The notes under the pieces are model-generated. The model did not search any database. It saw only the letters and a program-made list of their open reading frames with translations, and was not told where the DNA came from. This document shows positions 46,831-59,886 of a stretch of 64,000 nt of DNA, in pieces. The DNA lies in NCBI RefSeq assembly GCF_910596095.1, contig NC_056545.1:2402001-2466000 (forward strand), given 5' to 3'. Position 1 is the stretch's first letter, and each line of letters opens with the position of its first letter. This DNA comes from Thunnus maccoyii. Its lineage: Eukaryota > Chordata > Actinopteri > Scombriformes > Scombridae. The position numbers were made by a program, and so were the translations under genes.

Positions 46831-48030
46831 CAGTGGCGGCTGGTGACTCAAAAAATTGGGGAGGACAGGAGGAAAACCAACATACCACATCAAACTATAT
46901 CATTGTCCCCCACCTGATGACTCACTCATTCATTTGGAATTGATCCAGTTTTTAATTGAGTGATTGTTCAGTCACCTGTTGATGTTGTGTGATTAGTGAA
47001 TGAGTGATCAGGAGGTCTGGCTGCTTTGTAGACTATATTTTGTATGTCATGAATATAGATCAGAGTGTGTAAGTCATGTATTTGATACATGCATTAATAC
47101 TATTTCGTGAACCTACACTTTTAGATCTGTGAATGTTTTTAATGTTCAGTATTTCTTGTATTCAGCACTGATCTGTTCCTGTATCAGATTATAAACTTTG
47201 TGGTACTTTATATATTTTTGTATACTAAGAAAATACATAAACTGTATTGACCCACAACTGCCTTCCTCTAACTTTGACTTTTCCTTATGTGTGTATACTC
47301 CGCATGACATGTGAAACGATCCCCTTCAAAAAAAAAAACACAAATGTACTAATATTGTTGTCTTAGGTGCATGTCCTGATATGTGGTCTTCTGCTCGAAC
47401 TCGCCAATGCCATGACCGTGCGTTTCACTGTAGAACAGGTTCTAGAATAAATCTTCTCAAATGTCCAGCAAGACTATGACCCCGAAGAGAAATCTGAGGA
47501 CGTGTCAGAAGAAAACTGTGAGGAATACAACTGGAAGCATGATGCATCAACAGCAGAGGAACAGGAAGAGGAACACAGGGAAGAAGGCCAAACCCCTCTA
47601 GCCGAAAGAAAGACATACCTGTCAAAGAAGAAAAAAATAACATGGTCTTCAGCGGCACATGGCAAACAGGGCTGTGTGGCAGACTGAAAGGTCCCGACGA
47701 GGACGAGGGCGACGACGACAGTGATGACAAGGACAACGACTACCACGACTATTACCCCAGGATGCACAACATATGCAGTGTCCCGTGCCCATGACATTGT
47801 CTCAATGTTATACCTCTTCATCACCTCAGCTATAGACAAACTCAGCCAGGAGACAACCAATCTGGAGGGGTTTCAAAAATACTGAGAGGGTTGGAAAAAG
47901 ATGGATGATACCGACCTGCATGCATATATAGGGCTGCTAATCCTAGCAGGTGCATACAGGTCCAGAGGTGAGGCCAAGTTAATAAATGCTAAAAAGTCAC
48001 GCCTGTTGTTCCCCCAAATGCTGGAAAAGT
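46831..48030 (+). mobile_element. piggyBac-like element, 5' end and transposase N-terminal fragment
   Basis: 'cagtggcggctggtga' at 46,831 matches the terminal sequence type of a fish piggyBac-family transposon. Positions 47,420-48,030 carry broken plus-strand frames with an acidic N-terminal region (QDYDPEEKSEDVSEENCEE), then YAVSRAHDIVSMLYLFIT, then DLHAYIGLLILAGAYRSRGE. These are the start of the piggyBac transposase core. Stops at about 47,685 and 47,884 and the absence of the catalytic aspartates show it is dead and truncated. Confidence 0.65.
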
Positions 48031-48806
48031 AAAGGAGGTTAGCTCCAAAGTTAGCAACAAAGGGTTAGCCTAACCTGAAGACACAAAACAGAGAAATACA
48101 GAACAGAGAAATGTGTGGCTGCCGAGTTTACTGTGCACTCTGTCCCGTTACAAAAGGAGAAACAGTGCCGCCTGGTGTGTAAAACAAACAACTACATGGG
48201 GGTGGGTGAATAAACAAAGACAACGAAAATTACAACATTTAAGAAAAACAAGACACATACCTGGTGAAGACAAAATAATATATTTTGCCTTTTTGGTATA
48301 TGCTGCACATCTGCTCTCTCAAAAGACACACTGCAAAACAACAGAATTTGGGGATACGGAAGCTCAGGAGGTACAAGAGGGGCAATGTGCAGCAACATAA
48401 TTTCTACAGGAAACATTAATAAAACGGTAAATTGAATATTATACATTAAATAAAATGAAATGAAATGTTGGACTGAATGTTCAGGAGCTGAACACGCTGA
48501 GGACACTTTACAGGAAATGTATTTGAGCTCAGATGAGCAGCTCTGCTTTAATAAAATAACCCACATTACAGGTTTACTGTTATGTTTGTATTAATCTGTA
48601 TTGATATGAGAGGAGCTGGAGGTTTGTTAAGTGTCAGGTTAACCCGCCAAATATCACAGAAAAACATACAAAATGGAGGAAAGACGTTCAAAAAGGACAA
48701 GATCAGCCTGCTTTGGGAAAAAAATCTACGTAGGCGGAGCTGCTGAATCTTGTTCCGCCCAGCAAAGTTCGCGCCGCCTGTCCTCTCTTACGTCCGCAGA
48801 CACGCT

Positions 48807-48814
48807 TTATATAC
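48807..48814 (+). promoter_or_regulatory. TATA box of H4
   Basis: tttatata, 62-69 bases upstream of the H4 start codon at 48,877, the usual distance for replication-dependent histone genes. Confidence 0.7.
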
Positions 48815-48825
48815 AGAAGCTCTGA

Positions 48826-49188
<363 letters not shown>

Positions 49189-49222
49189 ACCTGATCCTGA
49201 TCCACTGAGACCAGAACACAAA

Positions 49223-49238
49223 GGCTCTTTTAAGAGCC
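49223..49238 (+). terminator. Histone 3' stem-loop (H4)
   Basis: GGCTCTTTTAAGAGCC, a perfect 6-bp stem with 4-base loop, 34 bases past the stop codon. This is the SLBP-binding element that replaces a poly(A) tail in replication-dependent histone mRNA. Confidence 0.95.
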
Positions 49239-49320
49239 GCCACCTCCTCTAAAAGCTGTCCTGATATTATTTAACTGAACTTATAGGTCTAGTGAAATAT
49301 CAGTTGATCATGAATATGAA

Positions 49321-49363
<43 letters not shown>

Positions 49364-50334
49364 TCTTGCTCCCAGTTCACCATTAAGAGGCTATTTATAA
49401 TCATGTAAGGGTTTAATTAGTATACTAACGCTGTACATACTTATAATCTTTTTTCTATAATATGTATTTTAATCTCTTGCAACATTATTTTGAGGTGAAA
49501 AAGTCCCTTCAAATTAAATCTGAGGTGTTTGGAGACAATAAATGAGTTTACAAAAATTTTGTTTATATACTTACACTTTTGATCATCTCTGCCTCATTTT
49601 CACAAGCAAATAATAGGAACCACTGGTTAAACTTTCAGGTATGTATTGTATTTCATAAATTTAGTGTGTGGTAATGGTAACACTTTGTACACAGCTACTA
49701 CCTATTAATAAGCTTTAATTTATTTATAACATGTATTTTAATCTATTATAACTTTATTTCGAGGTGACAAGTTGTGAAAAAGTCCTTTCAAATTAAATCT
49801 GAGGTGTTAGAAGACAAATGAGTTTACAAGGATTTTGTTTAATTTACACTTTTGATCATCTCTGCTTCTTTTTCACAAGCAAATAATAGGAACCACTGGT
49901 TAAACTTTACTTTTATGAATTGTTTCATAAATTTAGTGTTAGGGAAATAACTGAGTTACATGTTGTGGAGTAAAAGTCAATATTCACATGATGACCATAG
50001 TAACATGAAAGGAAAATATGATATAGTAAATACCTCAAAGTTGTGTTAAAGTACAATATTAATGCATTTACTTTGTAGTTCATATACATATGAGTCATAT
50101 ATTAGTATATTAAACATAAATGTAAACACGCTGGTCTGTGTGTAAAATGATTTGAATGCTTCCTGTGGTTCAACTTTCAGTTCAAGCGAGAAGCGAGAAA
50201 AGATCAAATAAATATATTATATTATAATGTAAACAGTGAATTATCTTCAGATGAGGTGGCTCTTTGTGTAAAAAGGCGGTCAAAGTTTAGAGCGCTGTTT
50301 GTGTTGCACATGCGCAGTCTAGCTAACCTATTAA
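49239..50334. other. H4-H2B intergenic spacer
   Basis: AT-rich. Has a (TA)n tract at 49,325-49,360 and a tandemly duplicated segment of about 190 bp: 49,440-49,660 resembles 49,730-49,935 (shared 'aaattaaatctgaggtgtt' and 'ggaaccactggttaaacttt'). No gene seen. Confidence 0.6.
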
Positions 50335-50386
50335 CCAATCCTGTACGAGCAACGGCGCAGTGAAATTTGCATCAGATGGATATATA
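50335..50386 (+). promoter_or_regulatory. H2B promoter: CCAAT, octamer, TATA
   Basis: CCAAT at 50,335-50,339, octamer ATTTGCAT (Oct-1 site, reverse orientation) at 50,365-50,372, and TATA (tatatag) at about 50,379-50,386. The start codon is at 50,441. An octamer close to TATA is the hallmark of H2B promoters and links expression to S phase. Confidence 0.85.
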
Positions 50387-50440
50387 GAGGCTGTTTGGCG
50401 CTGCTGTAATTATTCGTTTGAGGAAATCTAACGACCAACC

Positions 50441-50809
50441 ATGCCTGATCCAGTCAAAGCCCCGAAGAAAGGCTCCAAGAAAGCCGTGTCTAAAGCCACC
50501 AAGACCGGCAAGAAGAAGAGAAAGACCCGCAAGGAGAGCTACGCCATCTATGTGTACAAGGTGCTGAAGCAGGTCCACCCCGACACCGGCATCTCCTCCA
50601 AGGCCATGGGCATCATGAACTCCTTTGTGGGGGACATCTTTGAGCGTATTGCCGGTGAGGCTTCCCGCCTTGCCCACTACAACAAGCGCTCCACCATCAC
50701 CTCCAGGGAGATCCAGACCGCCGTCCGCCTGCTGCTGCCCGGTGAGCTGGCCAAACACGCCGTGTCTGAGGGCACCAAGGCCGTCACCAAGTACACCAGC
50801 TCCAAGTAA
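50441..50809 (+). CDS. Histone H2B
   Basis: Intronless, 122 aa. The lysine-rich N-tail begins [14 protein letters not shown] and the fold begins [19 protein letters not shown]. The C-terminal helix ends [16 protein letters not shown], including the ubiquitinated lysine. Dimerises with H2A. One odd residue: position 64 (counting Met) is Gly, in [11 protein letters not shown], where nearly all H2B proteins have Asn (FVNDIFERI); the codon is GGG rather than AAC. The rest of the fold matches consensus. Canonical H2B promoter upstream and stem-loop downstream, so it is expected to be an active replication-dependent gene. Confidence 0.97.
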   Translation: MPDPVKAPKKGSKKAVSKATKTGKKKRKTRKESYAIYVYKVLKQVHPDTGISSKAMGIMNSFVGDIFERIAGEASRLAHYNKRSTITSREIQTAVRLLLPGELAKHAVSEGTKAVTKYTSSK

Positions 50810-50836
50810 ACTCGCTGGCTGTACCATCAACTCAAA

Positions 50837-50852
50837 GGTCCTTTTCAGGACC
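50837..50852 (+). terminator. Histone 3' stem-loop (H2B)
   Basis: GGTCCTTTTCAGGACC, 28 bases after the stop. The stem uses GGTCCT/AGGACC, a variant of the GGCTCT form at the other four genes. Confidence 0.93.
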
Positions 50853-53505
50853 ACCCACACCTTCACCTGAGAGCTTTAATCCTTCATGTGTTTGATCTTC
50901 AATGTTTAACGTTGTAATTGTATTATAAAATATGTAAATTAGTTTTTTTTTTTTTTTTTAAACGAAGCATGTTATAAATGTGTTGCAGTAGCGATGTGGA
51001 GCTCAAAAGTCAACATTTTATGACACTTTATTTGTAGACTTCAATAATGTCCAGTATTATGTGGTTTTATTGGAATGGTAAAACCGTTTTTGTTGCTGTA
51101 TTTAAATGTTCTGTAGAATTTATTCAGGGCAGATATTTGGTCATATTTGCACACTTCTGTATGTTAATGTTGGCATTAAATCTCCCAATGACCACAGTAA
51201 CGGGGACCAGTGAAAAGACTGACTGGAGTCCATGCAACTAAATATGGATGCAGTTCATATTTTGGCCACAGGGTGTCGCTGCTGCTACACTGTAAAGGTC
51301 GCATATAATACTTCAGATGTGCTGCTGACAAGAAATCACAATCAACGTTAATTTTTACAACACAATGAATAAACGACAAATAAATCTGACCGAATGGCTG
51401 TGAGTTTAATTTCTGCCTCAATCTGTAATAATAAATATATCACAGCTGACCTGCAGAGTCAGGTCATGTTCAGATTTCATGACAGAGATGGTTAATTAGT
51501 TTTAATCTGTTCCTATCAGGCTGAAGTCCAGACAGCAGCTTCTGTCAGATATCGCAGAAATGTTTGAAGCAATGCAAAGAAATAGAAAAGAAACAACGGG
51601 AATAAAAACTGAGACAAAATTTTATTTAAAAAGGGTCATGTGTTAGACCACTTGGACTGATAATAAATATAAACACAAAATGTAATTAAAGTTTAAACAG
51701 TATAAAACAGTTAAAATTGAAAATGCTGCTCAATTAACATACATACATTTTTTTTTAATAAAAAAAAATCAAGATACTCACTTGATCTTATTTATTTGAT
51801 TATTTTACTGTGTAACTGATGCAGGTATAGTATAGTATATGTATTCATTCTTTTGATTAAAAAATGCTGAAATGTTTGGCTGAAAGTGACCAAAATACAT
51901 TTTTATATGTTCTTCATAATAATACAAGAAAAGATTTCAAAAACTGTTAATGACCTTCTAGATTTTAAGCTGTTCAATAACACTTTGATTTTCCTCATCT
52001 TTTTACCATAAATTATTTTTATTCACCCATGAAAGCTCTGACTTTCCTCAGGAACATGACAATAGAAAACGTAGTGCGTTTGCCAGTTTTGTGTAACATC
52101 TATAAAAGTAAAATAGATGGAGGTCTTGAAGCTGTAGAAATTTAAAAACATTGCATCAAGCATCAAAAGAAAGGAGATGTGGGGAAAAAAGGGATGTAGG
52201 AGAAACTCTATTCCATATTATAAATTTATGTACAGTGATTTTATGACTAATGTTGTTACCTAAATATTGATTGGTTCGAAATTTCCAGCAAAATACATAT
52301 ATAATAAACTGCGATAACATGTATGGTGGTGTTTTCCCCTACACAAATTTAGACATCTGACTCCCAGATATGTATTAAAAATATTTTTAGTAAATGCTTA
52401 TCAGAAAGTAAACGACATATTATGTGTCTCATATCAGTTGGGAGACGAGCAGTCTGAGCAGTTATCAAGTGGAGCTGTTATGTTAAACCTGAAAAGTGCC
52501 TTATTGATAATTGTAATGAGAATGAAACTATTGAACATTTACTCTTAAAATGACAGAGATCCAGAGACATGTGGGGGGGAAATGGCAGGTGTTGGTTTTA
52601 ATATGAATATAAACTATAATGCAGTGATGTATGGTGTTTTCCTAGATTTGCTAGGTGTGCTGTGGTCCTTCATAAAGCCAATATTACAAGTGATGTCGTC
52701 TTTAAACAAAGTTACTGAACTGAAGACAAAGAAAAACTGACATCAGACAAGAGACTCAGTCCTTGGTTACTGATAATGTTGTAATTTATGCATTTTTGTT
52801 GTTATATAATGATGTGTTACTGTTGATGATGTATTATATTGATGATTAAGATTGATTGTACTATAATTTAGTGAAATTATGTATGGATTTATTTTCCTGT
52901 GTTAAAGTATATATCTATTAAGCTGTAAAGACAGCAGAGGAAGAACATCTGAGATCCAAGGAGCCGATGTTCAGAAAAAGCAGATAGATCCTGAAGCTCA
53001 TAAGTTTTATAGTTTATGACGATCAGACTATGAAGTGATTTCAAATAAATGATTTATTTCATATCATTTGACTGACTGATATTCTGGCTGCAGTCTGAGG
53101 TTAAATTTATACAGTATATACAGTTAATGACAGTGTTGCTTTTACGGTATGAAATGTTATACAATGATGTTGGTGTAGTTTAAATGTTCTACTCTATTAT
53201 GAGTTCATTCTCATCCACAGTCTACTTTATTATTTTTCCAGAGGTTAACAAAATGTGTTTAATCTGTATAAATGTGTAAAATGTTGCTGTCTACAGCTTT
53301 TTTACACACAAACAGACCTTTTCCCATCATACATGTACACTAAAGACAAAACTGCTTCTGAATGGATTTACTCAAGATTATACAGTGTTTACATTTGTTT
53401 AAGTCTCATCATAGCTCTATAACACCTTGAGAGGTGATTAGACACAAACAATAATAATAATAAAAGTATCAACAGAAGGACGTGTTGCTCTGTCAGAGAG
53501 TTGGT
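50853..53505. other. Spacer between H2B and H3 with LINE remnant
   Basis: No gene seen. Around 52,080-52,740 (plus strand) is a strongly decayed frame with CNENETIEHLLLK, resembling the C-terminal region of non-LTR retrotransposons. The rest is AT-rich, with T-runs at 50,943-50,960 and 51,748-51,758. Confidence 0.45.
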
Positions 53506-53521
53506 GGCTCTTAAAAGAGCC
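53506..53521 (-). terminator. Histone 3' stem-loop (H3)
   Basis: On the minus strand GGCTCTTTTAAGAGCC, 26 bases past the H3 stop codon. Confidence 0.95.
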
Positions 53522-53547
53522 GTTGTGTTTATGGAGCAGAGGACAGT

Positions 53548-54674
<1,127 letters not shown>

Positions 54675-54705
54675 ACACGGAACCGGCTCCTCTAAACAAC
54701 ACAAC

Positions 54706-54721
54706 GGCTCTTTTAAGAGCC
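54706..54721 (+). terminator. Histone 3' stem-loop (H2A)
   Basis: GGCTCTTTTAAGAGCC, 32 bases after the stop codon. Confidence 0.95.
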
Positions 54722-56493
54722 ACACACTCCTGATAAAGAACAAACATCCTCATGTCTCTGGTACACTGTCATTAAGACACAAGTCATGTTTATCTATACA
54801 GAATATTGAGTCAGTGTTGCACTCAGTTAAATATACTGATTATATTTGAACCATAATTGATGCTTGTGTTATGAACAATACCAGCAATCAACATTTAAAA
54901 GTTAATATTTATGATAAAACAATGCCTGGTCTATATATTAACCTACATTTGAAACTAATTATTATGCTAGTTATTCATTATAATTACTAACACTCCTGAT
55001 GTTTATGGTCAAGATGTTTATATTATAACTGCATTAATAACAATGATGGTTGTTGTTTGTGTTGCCAACAGACCAAGAAATAAACATTTAAAAGATAATC
55101 TAGTCATTCAGTGTAGAAATCATACTTATAATACAAGAATGGCTGGTATATACATTACACTACATGACATTTAGACACCATTTCAAACTACTTATACTAG
55201 TTATTAATTACTAATACTAATAATTATTAATCTGGAGATTTCCCAGCCCCCCAAAAAAGCCTCTTTAAGATCCACATTCAGCTCTGAAACTGTGATTCTG
55301 ATAAAAACTAGTAAAAGGTTTGTTTGACTCAATGACTTGTGACGTAACAGCTGCTCCTCCTTTCTATTCTCATTCATATCATTGTGTAACGTTTCACCTT
55401 TTACCACTTATAATAAACACAATAAGAGGAAATATGTTTGATATCTGATACATATTAACTTAGATGTAATAAAAAGGGAACAGCAGTAGTAATAATAAAT
55501 CTATCATAATGGTTTTATCATAATATATTTACAGTTTATTGTCATCCTGAGTGATTTTCTGTATTTGCTGCTCAGTTCAGATCATGTTGACACTTAAGAC
55601 TGGATTTAAAAACTGACATTTAAGATATTCTCTGTTTTCATTATTCTGAGGTCATGTTACATACATTTTACCCCTCTGTGATAAATGTAAATTCAGTGAT
55701 GGTACTTTGTTGCATTTATTTTGGGACTGTCCACTAATTTCTCCATTTTAGTCAATAGTCCATTTTTCTGGGGTTTATCATAAGATCCTCCTGACAGAGA
55801 CTTGTTAACTCTCCCTTTACACATTCAAACAGTTTTATTGACGGGCAGCGTAATAGCAATAAAACCTTATTCTCACAGACTGCACCACACTTTAGAAACT
55901 GGCTGCATGAACTTACTTTGGTTACCAACATAGAGAAACTGTGATTTAAAAATGTAAAAAGTCTACATAGATGGGAAGAATCTTGGGGTCCCTTTTCACA
56001 ACATCTGGACTCAATTTAATATTCCTATGTATTTCTAGATTGGATCCCTTTTTTAACTTCAATATCCCTGTTTTGTTGGGCTGTAATTGAGTCACTTGTG
56101 GTTGATATGTGCTGTTATTTGCTTTTGTGTCCTTGACACATGGTTAGGATGAACCGTTCTTGTTTACCTTACTTAAATTATATTATATTATAATATAATT
56201 ATTATTCCCCAGCGTTTATGTAGAGGTTTAAGTTGGGTTTTCATTCCTATATGGTTTATATGTTGCTTTGTATTATGTGTCAAAATAAGATAGATATAAA
56301 AAAGACATATGTAATAGGAAAAGAAGAGTTAACTTGTTCATCATTAACTGATGCTCTGATTACAACTGAGTTGGCACCATATAGATTTAAATACATATTT
56401 AAATAAAATTTTTCCAATTTTTGTAATTAATGAGAAAACACTACATGTTTAAACATGTTATAATCAGGATGCTGCTCTTTAGAGAAGTTGTGT
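54722..56493. other. Spacer between H2A and H1 with L1-type remnant
   Basis: Around 55,640-56,080 (plus strand) broken frames read DGTLLHLFWDCP-like and WEESWGPFSQHLDS-like pieces, resembling the C-terminal part of L1/Tx1 LINE ORF2. Two AT-rich segments (54,890-55,010 and 55,075-55,215) look like diverged duplicates (both with 'aaacattta.aa' and 'actagttatt'). No gene seen. Confidence 0.5.
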
Positions 56494-56509
56494 GGCTCTT
56501 AAAAGAGCC
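56494..56509 (-). terminator. Histone 3' stem-loop (H1)
   Basis: On the minus strand GGCTCTTTTAAGAGCC, 35 bases past the H1 stop. Confidence 0.95.
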
Positions 56510-56544
56510 TTTGATCAGGTTCACATGTTCAGACTGATGACAGC

Positions 56545-57162
56545 TCACTTCTTCTTGGGTGCTGCCTTCTTGGCTTTGGGTTTGGCGACCTTCTTTGCGG
56601 GAGCTTTCTTAGCTGCAGGAGCCTTTTTCACCACTTTCTTGGGGCTCTTGGCGGCCTTCTTGGGGCTCTTGGCTGCTTTCTTGGCCGCTGCGGGCTTCTT
56701 GACCTTCTTGGGGGATTTCTTAACGGCTGCTGTCTTCTTCGCTGCCGCTGTCTTGGGCTTCTTAGCCGCTGCGGGTTTCTTGGCTGCGGGCTTCTTGGCT
56801 TTGACGGCGGCTTTCTTCTTCACCACTTTCTTGACCGGCTTGGCGGGTTTGGTCTCCTTGGCGAGCTTGAAGGAGCCGGAGGCCCCTGTCCCTTTAGTCT
56901 GGGTCAGAGTGCCTTTAGTCACCAGCTTCGTGACCGCAGTATTGATGCGTTTGTTAGCTTTCACGACATCGACGCCTTTGGTAGCCAGAATCTTCTTGAG
57001 CGCCGCCACCGACAGCCCTTTACGCTCCTTGGACTCCGCCACAGCGCCGATGATCAGCTTGTTGAGAGTGGGTCCGTCCTTCTTGGGCCGGGGAGCGCTC
57101 TTCTTCTTCGGGGCTTTAGGTGCGGCTTTCGCCGGGGCCGCTGCTGGAGCTTCTTCTGCCAT
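56545..57162 (-). CDS. Linker histone H1
   Basis: Intronless, 205 aa. Short Ala/Pro/Lys N-tail ([16 protein letters not shown]), then a winged-helix globular domain at about residues 30-100 ([19 protein letters not shown] to ASGSFKLAK). The Lys/Ala/Pro-rich tail has several SPKK phosphorylation/DNA-binding motifs (three or four visible). Binds linker DNA at the nucleosome entry/exit. The in-frame sequence upstream of this ATG is promoter and is not counted; the chosen start gives the conserved MAEEAPA. An H1 box and TATA lie upstream. Last gene of the cluster. Confidence 0.96.
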   Translation of the reverse strand: MAEEAPAAAPAKAAPKAPKKKSAPRPKKDGPTLNKLIIGAVAESKERKGLSVAALKKILATKGVDVVKANKRINTAVTKLVTKGTLTQTKGTGASGSFKLAKETKPAKPVKKVVKKKAAVKAKKPAAKKPAAAKKPKTAAAKKTAAVKKSPKKVKKPAAAKKAAKSPKKAAKSPKKVVKKAPAAKKAPAKKVAKPKAKKAAPKKK

Positions 57163-57229
57163 CTTTGCGTGTGTAGCCTGCTGTTTGTCTCGCGGACTGT
57201 ATGTTCGAGCAGAGGGCACGAGGCGGGAG

Positions 57230-57311
57230 TTATAAAGCACATGAGAACCGTGGAGAAGCAACACTCAGAGCCGCTCTGCCTGCCGCCTCAAATCAGATGA
57301 AACTTGTGTTT
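57230..57311 (-). promoter_or_regulatory. H1 promoter: TATA and H1 box
   Basis: Minus-strand TTTATAAC at about 57,230-57,237, and the H1-specific box AAACACA at 57,305-57,311, about 75 bases further upstream. Both are in the positions expected for replication-dependent H1 genes. Confidence 0.75.
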
Positions 57312-57829
57312 TCTCCTCCACATTTTGGGGGTAAAACACACAGAAAACCAACGTTTTGAAACACTTTTGTTATCGCAGCAGTGAGGAAACGTTCCTCCCT
57401 TCAGACTGAGCTCATTTTTGGCGTCCAGGACTCGTTTATTTCTTTCTGGGAGGCTTCAAACCTCGCTGATACACCGTCACTTTGTACGGCGCGCAGCGAG
57501 TTTTCTTCACAAATCGTCTCCTAAAACGTCTTAAAAGGGTTTGTATTAAATGTGACAGTGGTGTTCTAGTAAGAAGAGACGTCAGAGGACACAATAAACC
57601 CGAAACCAATGTAGTGATGTGATTTATTAGTTTTTAATCAGACATGTTTTCGGTGGAGGTAAACACACGGTTACTGTCGGTGATTCAGAGCATGAACATG
57701 AACGGGACTGAAAACAAACTTGTATATAGCAATCATCAGATTATACAGCTGTTGCTGCCCACATGTCAAGTTACGATAAAGATTTCTTGTTATTGCAATA
57801 TATAAGTACAAAAGAATAAAGTTTGCCAT

Positions 57830-58200
57830 GGTGTACTTAGATGCATCATTACCAAAAAGTCCTGGCAGTATTTCTGTAAGGCCAGAGGCTGCTATGGAGA
57901 TTCTGCCTATTGTGACCACAAAGATGAAAGCATCTGGTCCTGGACTGACCTCAACTATGGACTTCAGGATCTCCATGTACAGCTGTTTAAGAATCAGATC
58001 TTCATCATCATCATCTGTGTCCACCACAGTGACATGTCAACCGTCCACTATAGCTGATTCAGAGAAACACTCTCTACTGACTGCATCACAGTCGCAGCCT
58101 GGTTTAAACTTTTTAGGTCCCAGGATGGTATTTCCTGATAAACCGAGCAGAATGATGATCCTCCTGTTTTTTGGCCCGCTGTTCCTGGAATGAACAGCTG
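57830..58200 (-). pseudogene. GIMAP-like GTPase pseudogene 1
   Basis: Minus-strand relic of an AIG1/GIMAP-family GTPase (lymphoid membrane-associated GTP-binding proteins). Recognisable: NRRIIILLGLSGNTILGPKK, SRECFSESAIVDG, a TGA stop (about 58,037-58,039), HVTVVDT, then EILKSIVEVSPGPDAFIFVV and FGNDASKYTM. The P-loop is gone: between LLG and SGNTILG the GxxGxGKS/T residues are missing. The switch II DxPG is replaced by an Asp run. The sequence then decays. Two lesions in essential GTP-binding motifs plus a stop make it non-functional. The stop sits where Arg is usual (GRHVTVVD). Confidence 0.8.
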
Positions 58201-59343
58201 GAAAGAAGAAAACATAAGGTGATATCAAAAATATGAAAAAAAGTTAGTTTAATCTGCTACTCTCATCCACACTATTCACAACAACCTGCAACCCTTTGTA
58301 GTTAACTAGTATCTCTCTAAATTGCTGAATAAAGTCTTAAAAGTTGTGGAAAATAATTATATCAAAGTCCTCTTCATCCCCCCTTTTGTCCCTGAGCAGG
58401 AGATAATTTTGTCAAAATATCGATGGAAAAAAGCAAGGCTAGACTCTGTTTGACCACCAGTATTGTATTTTTATTTTATCATCTTTATTTATACAGGGTA
58501 AGTTGCCGTTTTACAGCATAACCCTGCCTCAAACAAAATCACAAGAACAGACTCATTAAATAATTCAGAAATTTTTCAGTAAGCAGGATCGCACTCTAGA
58601 AATTATTCCATAAGGTTGCTGCAAAGGCAGTTTGTCCTGGATCAGTTCTGGTTCTGGTTCTTGGAGCATCAACCAATCACTGGAGCTGGTTAAGTGTGGT
58701 CCAGATTGCCAGAGCAGCAGGGATGACATATAAGATGGTCATTTACCAACATGATATTTGTAGATAAATGAGTATCGATGATTATGACGTCTCTCAAACA
58801 GGGAAGACCCCCCAACCCAGTGGTGGATGTCATTATCATCAGTAACACAACTACAAGACTCAGCTCTTTTGCAAACACCTCTGTCCCTGATGGACTTTAA
58901 AGGAATATTACTCACTTCTATGCACCCTATGCATTAGCTCTATGCACTGCCTGTTGGCACCTACATCCTGACCTGAACTTAGCTTTATGGCACTTACTCA
59001 TGTTGTTCTCTCCTGATGAGATCTTTGTTTATGTTGTATTAACTTTCATATGTACATTGCTTTGGAAAATTGTAATAAATTGTAACACCTGATGGCAGAG
59101 TAGTAAATGGAGTCTAGTCTAGGGGCCTCAGAGTGGACATAGCAGCATGTTGATAAATGACAAAATCCTCATCTGAGAGGAAAACTGCTTCAACGTCCCT
59201 CTTTCTACAGCTCAGAGGGAAGCTGGAACCACAGAGACACCTGCAGTTGAAGGTGCTCTTAATTTGATGTAAATATAAGCTCATCCCACTTTTTGACAAT
59301 GTATTGTATATATAAAAACTGTATTGTAAAGTATGATACCTTG
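58201..59343. other. Spacer between GIMAP relics
   Basis: About 58,450-58,700 has an unassigned repeat-like segment ('tttatttatacagggtaagt' and following). Otherwise AT-rich sequence with no convincing exon. Confidence 0.4.
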
Positions 59344-59886
59344 TTGCAGGGTTCTTAGGTGACTTGACTTTGTCAGCAGCTCTTCGATTTGGTCCTGTCC
59401 TCCATTGTCATTGCTGAATAGATGATATCTTAAATCCTGAAACAAAGTTTGGAAGTAAACTTTCATTATCATCATTGATGAACTCATCTAGGGACGTTTC
59501 TTCTAAAGCATTTCCTCACGTGAGCATATAAGTCTTTTTCAACCCCTGATCCCCGAGGACTCTGACAGCTGCCTCCACGGCTTTTGCTCATCTGTGAATC
59601 GATCGATTTTAATCACTACCAGAAACAGACAAGGTCTGGCGGACTGCAGGACATCCTGACAGCTGTTTTTAATTTGTTCTTCATCACCAGCACATGATAT
59701 TCCTGGAGTCTCGATCACTGAGATCTGTCTCCCGCACACATTTCCAGCTGCTTCAGAGCATTGCTTTGTCACTGATTTGAAGGCCCGCTGTGATTTAAAG
59801 GCTTTCAATCCTAAAATGGTGTTTGCTGAAGCGCTTTTCCCAACTCCTGTGTTTCCAAGAAGGACGATGTTGAGACGTTGGTCCAT
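59344..59886 (-). pseudogene. GIMAP-like GTPase pseudogene 2
   Basis: Starts MDQRLNIVLLGNTGVGKSAS with an intact P-loop (GNTGVGKS). It continues with ANTILG (the GIMAP-typical box), switch II SVIETPG, SARPCLFLVVIKIDRFTDEQ, then loses one base after EQK (about 59,577). In the shifted frame it resumes AVEAAVRVLGDQGLKKTYM and meets TGA where the family has Arg of the T-R-G motif. It then continues NALEETSLDEFINDDNES, gains one base near 59,440 and ends RYHLFSNDNGGQDQIEELL. Three lesions, but the coding content is otherwise complete, so inactivation looks recent. An acceptor (CTTCTGCAG) lies just upstream of the first exon part. Immune-cell GTPase in origin. Confidence 0.85.

Noticed and set aside
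47425..47860. Minus-strand frames of 103 and 128 codons
   Set aside because: Shadows of the piggyBac transposase fragment, whose motifs read on the plus strand.
50372..50866. Minus-strand frame of 164 codons
   Set aside because: Antisense of histone H2B, produced by GC-rich histone codon use.
56492..57235. Long hydrophobic plus-strand frame
   Set aside because: Antisense of histone H1; the Lys/Ala codons read backwards as Phe/Leu/Ala.
57828..58193. Plus-strand frame of 121 codons
   Set aside because: Antisense of GIMAP relic 1, which shows clear family motifs on the minus strand.
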